From Verrucosispora sioxanthis (GTDB lineage Bacteria; Actinomycetota; Actinomycetes; Mycobacteriales; Micromonosporaceae), in NCBI RefSeq assembly GCF_010560025.1, contig NZ_SAIY01000002.1:806001-870000 (forward strand): 64,000 nt of DNA, in the 5' to 3' direction. The notes under the pieces were generated by a model, which made no database searches, had not been told where the DNA came from, and saw only the letters and a program-made list of their open reading frames with translations. Position numbers and translations under genes: made by a program. How positions within the stretch are numbered: position 1 is the stretch's first letter; the number at the start of each line of letters is the position of its first letter. Shown one piece after another: positions 25,687 through 35,790 of the stretch.

Positions 25687-26901
25687 ATGGCCGAGTTCTC
25701 GCTCGACCTGAACGAGGAACAGCGGGATCTACGGGACTGGGTGCACGGCTTCGCCAGCGAGGTCGTGCGCCCAGCCGCGGCCGAGTGGGACACCCGCGAG
25801 GAAACCCCCTGGCCGATCATCCAGGAGGCGGCGAAGGTCGGGCTCTACGGCTTCGAGTTCCTCGCCACCTGCTGGGCCGATCCCACCGGGCTGTCGCTGC
25901 CGATCGCCAGCGAGGAACTGTTCTGGGGCGACGCCGGCATCGGGCTGAGCATCTTCGGCACCTCGCTGGCGGTCGCCGCCATCTACGGCGCCGGCACCCC
26001 GGACCAGCTCGTCGAATGGGTGCCGCAGTGCTTCGGTGACGTCGACTCCCCGGCCGTCGCCGCCTTCTGCAGCTCGGAGCCGGAGGCCGGTTCGGACGTC
26101 GCCGCCATGCGTACCCGGGCGACCTACGACGAGTCCACCGACGAGTGGGTGCTGCGCGGGCAGAAGGCGTACGCCACCAACGGCGGGATCGCCGGAGTGC
26201 ACGTGGTGACCGCCTCCGTCGAACCGGAACTGGGCTCGCGGGGACAGGCCGCGTTCGTCGTACCACCGGGCACCGCCGGCCTCAGCGCCACCCGCAAGCT
26301 GCGCAAGCTCGGCCTGCGCGCCTCACACACGGCCGACGTCTTCCTCGACGACGTCCGGGTACCGGGCCGGTGCCTGCTCGGCGGCAGGGAGGCGTTGGCG
26401 GAACGCCTGGCCCGCGCCCGCACCGGGCAACGCGCCTCCGGCCAGGCCGCGATGCGTACGTTCGAGCTGTCCCGACCCACCGTCGGCGCGCAGGCGCTCG
26501 GCGTGGCCCGGGCCGCCTACGAGTACGCCCTGGACTACGCGAAGGAACGCGTCCAGTTCGGTCGCCCGATCATCACCAACCAGGCGGTCGCATTCACGCT
26601 CGCCGACATGAAGATGGAGATTGACGCCGCGCGGCTGCTGGTCTGGCGGGCCTCCTGGATGGGCCGGAACAACCGACCGTTCACCGCCGGTGAGGGCTCG
26701 ATGTCCAAGCTCAAGGCCGGCGAGGTGGCCGTCTCGGTGACCGAGAGGGCGGTCCAGCTGCTGGGTGGTGCCGGCTTCCTACGGGACCACCCGGTCGAGC
26801 GCTGGTACCGGGACGCCAAGATCTACACCATCTTCGAGGGCACCTCGGAGATCCAGCGGCTGGTCATCTCCCGGGCGATCTCCGGGATGCAGATCCGCTG
26901 A
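25687..26901 (+). CDS. acyl-CoA dehydrogenase
   Basis: This 404-residue flavoenzyme oxidises acyl-CoA to enoyl-CoA. CSSEPEAGSDVAAMRT binds FAD and substrate, and the catalytic base is Glu384 in IFEGTSEIQRL. YAKERVQFGRPI and QLLGGAGFLRD are also typical. It begins 1 nt after the SCP2 stop and is followed 1 nt later by the ligase gene. The chain length or sterol specificity cannot be read from the sequence. Confidence 0.95.
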   Translation: MAEFSLDLNEEQRDLRDWVHGFASEVVRPAAAEWDTREETPWPIIQEAAKVGLYGFEFLATCWADPTGLSLPIASEELFWGDAGIGLSIFGTSLAVAAIYGAGTPDQLVEWVPQCFGDVDSPAVAAFCSSEPEAGSDVAAMRTRATYDESTDEWVLRGQKAYATNGGIAGVHVVTASVEPELGSRGQAAFVVPPGTAGLSATRKLRKLGLRASHTADVFLDDVRVPGRCLLGGREALAERLARARTGQRASGQAAMRTFELSRPTVGAQALGVARAAYEYALDYAKERVQFGRPIITNQAVAFTLADMKMEIDAARLLVWRASWMGRNNRPFTAGEGSMSKLKAGEVAVSVTERAVQLLGGAGFLRDHPVERWYRDAKIYTIFEGTSEIQRLVISRAISGMQIR

Positions 26902-26902
26902 C

Positions 26903-28465
26903 ATGGATCTGCCGTTCATCGTCACCACGCTGACCCGGCGGGGCCTGCTCGCCCCGGGTCGTCCGATCCGCGTCGCATCGCAGCTCAGCGCGCTACGCAA
27001 GTGGGGTTGGAGCCTCGCCGGTGAACTGCGCCAGGCGGCGGCCCGGGACCCGGGCCGGGTCGCCGTCATCGACGAGCAGGGCACCGAGCTGACGTACGCC
27101 GAACTGCTCGACCGGTCCATGCGGCTCGCCCGCGCGCTGCGTGCCGCACTCGGCGTCCAGGCCGGCGACCGGATCGCCGTGCTCGGTCGCAACCACCCGG
27201 GGCTGATCGAGACCATCGTCGCCGCCACCCTGCTGGGCGCGGACGCGGTGCTGGTCAACACCGGTCTCTCAGCGGCGCAACTGGCCACCGTGGCGCAGGA
27301 GCAACGACTGCGGATCCTGGTGCACGACGACGAGTTCACCGAACGGACCCTCGGGCTGCCGGCGGACCTGCACCGCCTCGACGAGCAGGCCCGAAACGAA
27401 CTGATCGACACCGCGCTCCCCGGCGAGCTGCACCCGCCCGAGCGGGACGGCCGGATCATCGTGCTCACCTCCGGCACCACCGGTGCGCCCAGGGGCGCCC
27501 GCCGACCCACCCCGAACGGCTTCGGCCCGCTGGTCTCCATCATCGACCGGATCCCGCTGCACGTCCGGGACCGGGTGCTGATCGCCGCCCCGATCTTCCA
27601 CACCTGGGGGTACGCGGCCCTACAGGTCTGCTTCGCCCTGCGGGCCACGATCGTGCTGCACCGACGCTTCGACCCGGCCGCCACCCTCGACGCCCTGGTG
27701 CGGCACCGCTGTCAGGCACTGTTCGCGGTGCCGGTGATGCTGCAACGACTGATTGAGCTGCCGCCGCCGGAGCACCGACCGCCGCTGAAGGTGGTCGCGG
27801 TGAGTGGCTCGGCGCTGCCCGGCGGGCTGCCGGCGGCGTTCATGGACACCTACGGCGACGTGCTCTACAACCTCTACGGATCGACCGAGGCGTCCTGGGC
27901 TTCCATCGCCACCCCCGCCGACCTGCGCCGGGCACCCACCACCGCGGGCAGGCCGCCGCACGGCACCCGGCTGGAGATCGTCGACGACGACGGTCGACCG
28001 GTGGCCGCCGGCCGGGTCGGGCGGATCCTGGTCGGCAACGAGATGCTCTTCGAGGGCTACACCTCGGGCGCCGACCGGGCTCGGCACGACGGCCTGCTGG
28101 ACACCGGCGATCTGGGCCGGGTCAACACCGACGGACTGCTCTTCGTGGACGGCCGCGCCGACGACATGATCGTCTCCGGCGGGGAGAACGTCTTTCCCGC
28201 CGAGGTGGAACAGCTGCTCACCCAGCTCCCCCAGGTGCGCGAGGCCGCCGTCATCGGCGTACCCGACCCCGACTACGGCCAGCGGCTCGCCGCCTTCCTC
28301 GCGCTGTACCCCGGCGAGACCCTCGACGCCGAGGCGGTCCGCGAGTACGTCCGGCACTACCTGGCCCGTTTCTCGGTGCCCCGCGACGTCGTCTTCGTCA
28401 GGTACCTGCCCCGCAACGCCACCGGCAAGGTGCTCACCCGCGAACTACGCCGCTACTACGGCTGA
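26903..28465 (+). CDS. AMP-dependent acyl-CoA ligase
   Basis: The 520-residue adenylate-forming enzyme has LTSGTTGAPRGA (ATP loop), YGSTEAS, DGLLDTGDLGRVN and the C-terminal catalytic Lys in NATGKVLTREL. It would activate the carboxylic acid that the neighbouring dehydrogenase then oxidises. The first 40 residues have a hydrophobic patch but no signal peptide. It is the last gene of the operon and is followed by a large hairpin shared with the convergent ATPase gene. Confidence 0.93.
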   Translation: MDLPFIVTTLTRRGLLAPGRPIRVASQLSALRKWGWSLAGELRQAAARDPGRVAVIDEQGTELTYAELLDRSMRLARALRAALGVQAGDRIAVLGRNHPGLIETIVAATLLGADAVLVNTGLSAAQLATVAQEQRLRILVHDDEFTERTLGLPADLHRLDEQARNELIDTALPGELHPPERDGRIIVLTSGTTGAPRGARRPTPNGFGPLVSIIDRIPLHVRDRVLIAAPIFHTWGYAALQVCFALRATIVLHRRFDPAATLDALVRHRCQALFAVPVMLQRLIELPPPEHRPPLKVVAVSGSALPGGLPAAFMDTYGDVLYNLYGSTEASWASIATPADLRRAPTTAGRPPHGTRLEIVDDDGRPVAAGRVGRILVGNEMLFEGYTSGADRARHDGLLDTGDLGRVNTDGLLFVDGRADDMIVSGGENVFPAEVEQLLTQLPQVREAAVIGVPDPDYGQRLAAFLALYPGETLDAEAVREYVRHYLARFSVPRDVVFVRYLPRNATGKVLTRELRRYYG

Positions 28466-28480
28466 CGTCGGCAGAGGTAC

Positions 28481-28542
28481 CACGACTTGCGGCAACCCGG
28501 GCCATCACCTCGGCGGGAAGGCCCCACTTGCCGCAAGTCGTG
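28481..28542. terminator. bidirectional hairpin between convergent operons
   Basis: Perfect 15-bp arms CACGACTTGCGGCAA (28481-28495) and TTGCCGCAAGTCGTG (28528-28542) enclose a 32-nt centre. It sits in the 87-nt gap between the ligase stop and the ATPase stop. Confidence 0.7.
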
Positions 28543-28552
28543 ACGTCGGGGA

Positions 28553-31500
28553 TCAGCGGTCGGTGGCGCGGCCGATGGCGGCGGCGACGCCGCCGACCCG
28601 GTCGGCGAGCAGGCCGAGCGCGCCGACCGCCCGGTCGACCGGGTCGTCGCCGGTGCCGCCGAGCGCCCGCGAGCGCTGGAAGGCGTCCTTCACCTCGGCC
28701 CAGCGGGCGGCCTGCTCCGGCGTGAGCCGACCGCGTAGCTCGGCGAGCTTGAGCAGGTTGGCCTCCGCGCCGGCCGCCAGGGTCTGCGCCTCACCCAGGT
28801 AGTGATCGTCGATCACCGCCTCCAACTCCTCGTCGGTGAGCACCGGGACGATCCGTTCGGCCAGCTTGTTCATGTTCCGGTACGACCCCTGTAGCTGGAA
28901 CGGCGGTTCGGTGCGGGCGTCGTCGGACTGCGCCGCCGAGGCGATGTACGCCTGGTTGTTGGCCAGCACCACCTGCTGCACCCGCAGCAGCTTGCGCAGC
29001 ACCGAGACGACCTGCTCCAGCTCCACCGGCTGGTACGGGTGGGACAGCTGGTCGGCGCGGACCGTGTCGTCGCCCCGAGCCATCCGCACCAGCAGCTCCA
29101 GGTCGGCCCGGTCCCGACCGGACAGCGGTGCCAGCACCGGGTTCGCGGTGAGCGCGTTCTCGACGTAGCTGAGCGCGAAGACCTCCTCCCGGCCGGAGAG
29201 CACGTCGCCGAGGTTCCACACGTCGGCCCGGTTGGCGAGCATGTCCGGCACCCGGAACCGCTTCCCCGACTCGGTGTACGGGTTGCCCGCCATGCACACC
29301 GCGAACCGCTTGCCGCGCAGGTCGTACGTCCGGGTCCGGCCCTCCCAGACGCCCTCCATCCGGCGTTGCCCGTCGCAGAGCGAGATGAACTTCTGCAACA
29401 GCTCCGGGTTGGTGTGCTGGATGTCGTCGAGGTAGAGCAGCACGTTGCTGCCCAGCTCCAGGGCGAAGGAGATCTTCTCGACCTCCTGCCGGGCGGTGGC
29501 GTCTGGCGCCTCCGCCGGGTCCAGCGAGGTGACCTTGGTGCCCAGGGCCGGCCCGTTGACTTTGACGAAGACCAGGCCGAGCCGACTGGCCACGTACTCC
29601 ATCAGGGTGGTCTTGCCGTAGCCGGGCGGTGAGATCAACAGCAGCAGGCCGGACTGGTCGACCCGCTTGCCGTCGCCGGTCGCGCCGAGCTGCCGGGCCA
29701 GGTTGTCGCCGATCAGCGGCAAATACACCTCGTCGAGCAGCCGGTTGCGGACGAAGGCGTTCATCACCTTCGGCCGGTACTCCTCCAGCCGCAGTCGCTC
29801 CCGCTCGACCTCCACCAGCGCGTTGCGTCGCCGCTGGTAGTCCCGGTACGCCGGCACCAGGTCGGTGCGGAACGTGCGGGTCCGGGCCAGCATCTCGTCC
29901 AGCCGTACGTCGAGAGTGGAGCCGTCGATGCGCGGATGCGCGCCGAGCAGGCCGCCGACCGTTTCCGTCATCGTCGCCGCGCTGTCCTCCCGCGCCAGGT
30001 CGGGGCCGCACAGCTCGACGGCGACCGCCTCCGGCAGGTCGTAGCCGGACAGGCCGCCGTCGTCGGTGGCCAGGAAGGCGGTCAGCCACGCCTCGATCAG
30101 CTGGTATCGGCCGGCCAGGTCGTCACCGAGCGCCCTCAGGTCGTCGTCGAACTCGCGGGAGGAACGGGACTGCGGGCCGCCGAGCGCCCGGCGGAACCGG
30201 TCCAGCAGGGCACGCGCCCCACCGCCGGTGACGAACCGCACCGGCGGTGCGGCGAGTTCGGCGAACAGGTACTCGCCGGCGAGCGCGGTGCCGCCGGGCG
30301 GCACCGGCAGTCCGGCGTCGCGCAGGAACACCTCGATCGCCTCGGCCAGTTGGCCGCAGAGCTGGTCGGTGGCGTCCGCGCCGTCAGGGCGACCGAACCG
30401 CGCCCGGGCCCGGGCCAGCGAGGCGGCGCGTGCCGTCCAGGTCGACCGGGCCGACTCGTCGGTGGCGTACCGCCAGAAGAGTTGGGCGGCGGCGCGGTCG
30501 GCCGGCGGGTAGCGCAACAGCCCCGCGCCGGCGTGCAGGCGCAGCAGTACCCGCAGGATCTCGGCCGCGTCGTGGTCGTGCACGCCGCGCTCGTAGCCCT
30601 CGTCGTAGCGGGTCTCGGCGATCCGCCGGACCAGTTCCCGCAGCCCGTCGACGTCCACCGCCGCCGTGTGCAACTCGTCCAGTCCGGGGCCGTCGCGACC
30701 GGCCTCGGCGGCGGCCAGGATCGAGGTGGCCAGGTACTCGGCCCGGTACACCTGCGCCGACTCGGAGACCAGCAACTGGTCCCAGAACCGTCGGGTCTGC
30801 TGGAACTCCTCGTCGCGTACCGGGGCGCGGTAGTCGGTGCCGGTCACCGCCACCACCATCCGGCCCTCGGCTGGCACCACCGCCACGTCGATCGGTTGGG
30901 TGTTCACCGCGAAGCGGTGCCGACCCAGCCGGATCGTCTCACCGCCGTCGGCGTACAGGTCGAGCCGGTCGCGCAGGCCACGCCCGGCCTCCTGGCGGGC
31001 GGCCCGGACCCGGCCGACCAGCTCCTCGGCCCGCACCGCGTCGCCGAGGGTACGCAGCTCCTCGACCACCGCGCGCAGCTTGTCCACCATCGGATCGGCC
31101 GCGAAGTAGGTGTTGATGTCGTCGAGCGAGCCGAGGGTGCCGGCTCGCCGGTGCACGCTGACCAGGATCCGTTCGGCGGAGGCGACGAGCCGGTCGGCGC
31201 GGCGGGCCCGCTCGTCGAGCAGCGCCTGCTTACGGGAGGAGAACGCCTCGTAGATGTCGGTGCGCCGGGTGGCCAGTTCGGCGAGGAAGTCGTCGAACTC
31301 GCCGAATCGGGACTCCAGCTCCTCCACCCGCAGCAGCAGCCGGCCCAGTTGCTCGTCGCAGCGCTCGGCGGTGTCCGCCGCCGCCAGCGCCCCGGTGACC
31401 GCCTGCCCGAGCAGGGCGAACTCGGCGGCGAAGCCGGCCCGGCCCTCCGCGGCGGCCAGCTCCCGGCGGCGCTTGTCCAGCACGGCGCGGGCCCGGTTGA

Positions 31501-33634
31501 CCGCGCCCAGCACCTCACCGACGCGGCCCAGGATGCCGGTGCGGACGGTCGCGTCGGCGATGTCCAACCCGCCGACCACGTCGGTGATGGTCTGTAGTCC
31601 GTCGGTACGCGCGGCCAGCTCGTCGTGGACGGTGCCCGCCTCGGCCACCGTGCCGATCTCGGCGGCCTTCGTGGCGAGCCGCGCGACCTCCTGCTGGTAA
31701 CCGGTGAACGCCTCGTCGCGGCGCAGGAACTCCACCGCCCGGCGACCGGCCACCGCCAGTTCCTCGTCGAGTCGACCGGCCAGCTCGTCGATCCGGGCGT
31801 GGTCGACGTAGCGCAGCTCCCGCAGCGTCTCCAGGTGCCCCCGGGCGCGGCGCAGGCCACCCAACTGGGTGACCCAGTCGTCGGCGGTCAGCGGCGCCTC
31901 GCCACGCGCCCGACGGGCCAGCGAGGCGATCTGCTCGGCGCTGTCGTCCAGTTCGGCACGGGCCCGCTCGGTGAGGGTCCGGACCTTCTCGTGCTCCTCC
32001 AGCACGGCCGCGGCGGTGCGACGCAGCCCGGCCAGCGGGGTGGCCAGGTCACCGAGGTCGTCCTCGCCGAGCCAGTGGTAGTGGTCGGTGATCCGGGCAC
32101 AGGCGGCGAGCAACGCGTCGTAGACCTCGGCGGTGGCGGTGCCGTCGACCATCCGGGCCGCCGAGAGGCAGTCGGAGATGCCGCGTACCAGGTCGGCGTT
32201 GCCGATCCGCTCCAGCGGCCCGGTGCCGGCCGGCTGCGCCGCCGCGTACGCGTCCGAGACGTACGGCGTCTGCCAGACCTGCATCGGGTGGACCCGGGTC
32301 GGTTCCTCGGACACGGCCCGGAACACCACGAGGGTGCCGTCGTCGAACAGCGAGAAGCCGTGGCACGGGATCGGTGCGGCCACCTCCTTGCGGATCGCGT
32401 TGTACGGCAGCAGCAGGCTGCGGCCGTCGGCGCGGGCATGGAAGACGTAGAGCACGTCCTCGCCGTTCGGCGAACGCACCACCCGCTCAAACTCCAGCTC
32501 CGACACGTCGGTGTCGAACGTCCTGGTGACGCCGGTGACCAGGTGGTATCCGCCCGGAAAGATGATGCCGTGGTCCTCGGGGAGCCGCTGGCAGGCGACG
32601 CCGATGCCGTCGAGCCGGACCACCTCCCGGGTGAGCGTGTTGAACACGAGGTGCCGCCACTGCGTCTCCTTGTACGGCCGCAGCCGCAACAGGATCAGCG
32701 GCCCCACCCGGGCCCAGTGCACGTCGGCGTCGGCGAGACTCTGCAACGGCTCGTCCACCGGCTCGCTGTAGACGCCCTCGCCGACCTCGGTGTTGTTCTC
32801 CACCTTGACGGTCAGCGTGCCGCCGACCGTCTCCACGAAGACCTGGCCGTCGATCGAGATGTGCGGATGCCGGCCGAGGACGTGGTCCTCGCGGGTCGTC
32901 TCGGTCCACTCGAAGTCGTGTGACGGCGGGAAGACGTGGTCCCGCTCGCCCCGGCTGTCCAGGTACTCGGGCACCCCGTCGACGCCGACCCGCCACCGCA
33001 GCACCCGGATGTCCTCGGTGCGCGGACCGGTCTGGAACACCGCCAGCAGCCGACCGTCGACCCGACGCAGCTGCAGCAGGCGGGCCTGCCGGTAGTAGCG
33101 GTACAGCTCACCGAAGTCGCGGACGAACTGCGGGTCGCGGAGCAGGCCGGGCAGCTCGTCGTGGCCCGCCTCGTCGAACCGGAACCCGGCCACCTCCGGT
33201 CCGTCGTCACCGCCTTCGCCGGCTTCTCGGGACTCGCGACCGAACCGGTGCAGCGAGAAGACGTCGTCGACGGAGGTCTCCGGCTTCAACCCGATGAACA
33301 CGTTGTAGCCGAACAGCATCAGCCCGCCCACCGAGACGATGTCCCGGGGTACGCAGTTGTGCTCCGTACGGATCCGTTCGGTGCTCAGCAGCCGCAGCTC
33401 GGTGCTGCCGAAGACCTCCAGCCGCCGGGCGTTGAGCGCCTCCGCCCGGCGGGCCAACTCGCCTGCCTGGGTGGCGAGCCGCCGACGCAGCACCTCGTAG
33501 CTGCCGTCGTCCAGGCCCGGCCGGGTGCCGACGTCCGCGGCTCCCGGCCCGGTCGGGTCCGAGACGGCCGGGGCCGGTCCGGCGTCGCCGGGCGTACGCC
33601 CGACGGCGGCCGGACCGGTGGTCGGCTCACTCAC
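28553..33634 (-). CDS. large AAA+ ATPase, DUF3686/DNA-repair-ATPase family
   Basis: The 1693-residue protein has an N-terminal beta-rich region (about 50-480, with VSVGGLMLFGYNVFIGLKPE). Long helical, coiled-coil-prone segments follow (about 530-900), and a C-terminal AAA+ domain has Walker A SPPGYGKTT near residue 1330, Walker B LLYLDDIQ near 1403 and sensor-like CMAGNPYTESGKRF. It ends in a winged helical lid. Proteins of this architecture are annotated as DNA repair ATPases, but their activity is not established. The GTG start overlaps the flotillin stop by 8 nt, so the ATPase is made with the flotillin. No membrane segment is seen, and recruitment to the flotillin scaffold is plausible. 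Confidence 0.8.
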   Translation of the reverse strand: MSEPTTGPAAVGRTPGDAGPAPAVSDPTGPGAADVGTRPGLDDGSYEVLRRRLATQAGELARRAEALNARRLEVFGSTELRLLSTERIRTEHNCVPRDIVSVGGLMLFGYNVFIGLKPETSVDDVFSLHRFGRESREAGEGGDDGPEVAGFRFDEAGHDELPGLLRDPQFVRDFGELYRYYRQARLLQLRRVDGRLLAVFQTGPRTEDIRVLRWRVGVDGVPEYLDSRGERDHVFPPSHDFEWTETTREDHVLGRHPHISIDGQVFVETVGGTLTVKVENNTEVGEGVYSEPVDEPLQSLADADVHWARVGPLILLRLRPYKETQWRHLVFNTLTREVVRLDGIGVACQRLPEDHGIIFPGGYHLVTGVTRTFDTDVSELEFERVVRSPNGEDVLYVFHARADGRSLLLPYNAIRKEVAAPIPCHGFSLFDDGTLVVFRAVSEEPTRVHPMQVWQTPYVSDAYAAAQPAGTGPLERIGNADLVRGISDCLSAARMVDGTATAEVYDALLAACARITDHYHWLGEDDLGDLATPLAGLRRTAAAVLEEHEKVRTLTERARAELDDSAEQIASLARRARGEAPLTADDWVTQLGGLRRARGHLETLRELRYVDHARIDELAGRLDEELAVAGRRAVEFLRRDEAFTGYQQEVARLATKAAEIGTVAEAGTVHDELAARTDGLQTITDVVGGLDIADATVRTGILGRVGEVLGAVNRARAVLDKRRRELAAAEGRAGFAAEFALLGQAVTGALAAADTAERCDEQLGRLLLRVEELESRFGEFDDFLAELATRRTDIYEAFSSRKQALLDERARRADRLVASAERILVSVHRRAGTLGSLDDINTYFAADPMVDKLRAVVEELRTLGDAVRAEELVGRVRAARQEAGRGLRDRLDLYADGGETIRLGRHRFAVNTQPIDVAVVPAEGRMVVAVTGTDYRAPVRDEEFQQTRRFWDQLLVSESAQVYRAEYLATSILAAAEAGRDGPGLDELHTAAVDVDGLRELVRRIAETRYDEGYERGVHDHDAAEILRVLLRLHAGAGLLRYPPADRAAAQLFWRYATDESARSTWTARAASLARARARFGRPDGADATDQLCGQLAEAIEVFLRDAGLPVPPGGTALAGEYLFAELAAPPVRFVTGGGARALLDRFRRALGGPQSRSSREFDDDLRALGDDLAGRYQLIEAWLTAFLATDDGGLSGYDLPEAVAVELCGPDLAREDSAATMTETVGGLLGAHPRIDGSTLDVRLDEMLARTRTFRTDLVPAYRDYQRRRNALVEVERERLRLEEYRPKVMNAFVRNRLLDEVYLPLIGDNLARQLGATGDGKRVDQSGLLLLISPPGYGKTTLMEYVASRLGLVFVKVNGPALGTKVTSLDPAEAPDATARQEVEKISFALELGSNVLLYLDDIQHTNPELLQKFISLCDGQRRMEGVWEGRTRTYDLRGKRFAVCMAGNPYTESGKRFRVPDMLANRADVWNLGDVLSGREEVFALSYVENALTANPVLAPLSGRDRADLELLVRMARGDDTVRADQLSHPYQPVELEQVVSVLRKLLRVQQVVLANNQAYIASAAQSDDARTEPPFQLQGSYRNMNKLAERIVPVLTDEELEAVIDDHYLGEAQTLAAGAEANLLKLAELRGRLTPEQAARWAEVKDAFQRSRALGGTGDDPVDRAVGALGLLADRVGGVAAAIGRATDR

Positions 33635-35648
33635 CGGCGCGCTGCCGTGGGCCGGTCAGGGCGGCGACCGGGGTCTCCGCCACGCCGAGGCGCTGCGCGG
33701 CCTTCAGCAGTTCCTGGAGCTTGCCCTTGTCCCCGCCGCCGGAGCGCATCTGCTGCATCAGGAACGCCGAGAGGGTGAGGTTCTGCACGTCGGCGCTGTC
33801 GATCGAGCCGACCATCCGGGCCAGGTCGTCGGTGAAGCTGGCGCTGCCGTCCAGCCACGGCTGGGCGAGGTTCTTCGCCACGTCGGAGTGGGCCACGAAA
33901 CCGTCCACGCTCTTGCCGTACGAGATCGAGCTGAGCAGCCGGTCGAAGAAGATGCTGTCGCCGCCGACGATGTCGATGTTCGCCTTCTCCAGGCCGGTGG
34001 CGACCAGCTTGGCCTGCGCCTCGGCGACCTGACGCTGGGTGTCCAGCCCGGCCAGCCGGACCTCCTTCTCCAGTTCCAGGCGCAGTCGGTACTCCTCGTG
34101 CTCCCGGGTCGCGTCGTCGAGCGCGGCCATCGCGGCGGCCTTCTCGGTGAGACCCTCGGCCTCGCCCTTGAGCTTCTCGCGTACCGCCTCGGCGGCGGCC
34201 ACGGCCTTCTCCCGCTCGACGGCGGCCTCGGCCCGTCCGACCTTCTCGATCGCCTCGGCGCTGCGCTCCTGGACCTGCACCTCGGCCAGCCCGGCCGCGG
34301 CCGCCTCGGCCTGGACGCCTTCGGCCAGCCGGATCTTCGCGCGGGTGTCCAGCTCGGCGGCCTGCTGCCGGGCCTCGGCCAGCACCAGTTCCTCGCGGGC
34401 GCGGTGCTTGGCCGCCGCCTCGGCGGCCTCCGCCGCCTTGATGTCCTTGACCAGGTTCTCCTGCGCCTCGGCCTCGGCCTGGATGACCAACGCCTGCCGG
34501 GTCCGCTCGGCCTCCTCGACCACCCGCAGCCGCTTGATGTTCTCCTCCTGCTCGGCCACGGTCTTCTCCACCGCGATCCGCTCCCGGATCACCTCGGCGA
34601 TGGCCCGCTTCTCGGCCTCGACCTCCTTGTCCTTCGCGATCGTGCTCAGCTCGGTCTCCCGGTCCCGGCCGATCACCTCCAGCAGGCGGTCCTTCTCGAT
34701 CCGCTCGGTCTCGATGGCGATGACCCGCTCACGGTTCTTCTCGGCGACCGCGATCTCCCGGGCCCGGTTCTCGTGCTGGATGCCCAACTGCTCGTCGGTA
34801 CGGATGTTCGCCGTCTCCGCCCGCAGGCGCTCCTCCGCGCGTACCCGGGTGACCTCGGCCTCTTCGCGGGCCCGTACCGTCTCGATCTCGCGGCGCTGCT
34901 TGGCCTCGGCGTCCGCCTGCCGGCGCTCCAGCTCCAGAATCGCCTCCCGAGCGTCGACGTTCTGCCGGGTGATCTCCTTCTCCTCGCTGCGGCGGAACTC
35001 GTTGGTCCGCACGTGCTCCAGCGCGGTCAGCTCGGTGATCTTCCGGATGCCCTGGGCGTCGAGGATGTTCTTCGGGTCGAGCTGCGCCATCGGCGTCTGC
35101 TCCAGGAAGTCGATCGCCGCGTCCTCCAGGCTGTAGCCGTTGAGGTCGGTGCCGATCACCCGGATGATCTGGTCCCGGAACTCGTCGCGCTTGGTGTAGA
35201 GGTCGACGAAGTCGAGTTGCTTGCCGACCGTCTTGAGCGCCTCGGAGAACTTCGCGTTGAACAGCTCCTGGAGGGTTTCCCGGTCGCTGGCCCGCGCGGT
35301 GCCGATCGCCTGCGCCACCTTGATGACGTCCTCGACGGTCTTGTTCACCCGGACGAAGAAGGTGATCCGGATGTCCGCCCGGATGTTGTCGCGGCAGATC
35401 AGACCCTCGTTGCCGGTCCGTTCGATGTCGATCGTCTTGACCGAGATGTCCATGATCTCGGCCTTGTGCAGGACGGGCAGCACGACCGCGCCGGTGAAGG
35501 TCACGTCGACCCGCCGCACCTTGGACACGATCAGGGCCTTGCCCTGCTCGACCTTGCGGAACAGCCGGCTGACCATGAACACCACGCCGAGCGCGACGAG
35601 CAGGACAACGGCGAGGAGTACGCCTATACCGGTGGTGATGACATCCAT
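33627..35648 (-). CDS. flotillin-family (YqiK-like) membrane scaffold protein
   Basis: The 673-residue protein begins with one membrane helix (about 8-28, GIGVLLAVVLLVALGVVFM). An SPFH/band 7 domain follows (RKVEQGKALIVSKVRRVDVTFTGAVVLP to about 220), then a very long Glu/Ala/Arg coiled coil (240-560) and a C-terminal Gly-rich region with MQQMRSGGGDKGK. Flotillins oligomerise at the cytoplasmic face of ordered membrane patches. The ATG at 35648 starts at the membrane helix. A strong AAAGGAGG lies upstream at about 35706-35713 but abuts another ATG (35705), so a 19-residue longer form is possible. It lies between a YqiJ-like gene and a giant ATPase. Confidence 0.9.
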   Translation of the reverse strand: MDVITTGIGVLLAVVLLVALGVVFMVSRLFRKVEQGKALIVSKVRRVDVTFTGAVVLPVLHKAEIMDISVKTIDIERTGNEGLICRDNIRADIRITFFVRVNKTVEDVIKVAQAIGTARASDRETLQELFNAKFSEALKTVGKQLDFVDLYTKRDEFRDQIIRVIGTDLNGYSLEDAAIDFLEQTPMAQLDPKNILDAQGIRKITELTALEHVRTNEFRRSEEKEITRQNVDAREAILELERRQADAEAKQRREIETVRAREEAEVTRVRAEERLRAETANIRTDEQLGIQHENRAREIAVAEKNRERVIAIETERIEKDRLLEVIGRDRETELSTIAKDKEVEAEKRAIAEVIRERIAVEKTVAEQEENIKRLRVVEEAERTRQALVIQAEAEAQENLVKDIKAAEAAEAAAKHRAREELVLAEARQQAAELDTRAKIRLAEGVQAEAAAAGLAEVQVQERSAEAIEKVGRAEAAVEREKAVAAAEAVREKLKGEAEGLTEKAAAMAALDDATREHEEYRLRLELEKEVRLAGLDTQRQVAEAQAKLVATGLEKANIDIVGGDSIFFDRLLSSISYGKSVDGFVAHSDVAKNLAQPWLDGSASFTDDLARMVGSIDSADVQNLTLSAFLMQQMRSGGGDKGKLQELLKAAQRLGVAETPVAALTGPRQRAGE

Positions 35649-35790
35649 GGCTGGGCGCGCGTGCGATGGCGACCGGCCGAGAAGGCCGGACGGGACGCCG
35701 CGCATCCTCCTTTCGGGGCGGCTCAGGGGCAGCGTGGGGCGGGCCGGCCGAAGGGGGTTGACCGGCCGCACTCGGCGGGTTGGTGGTGAA

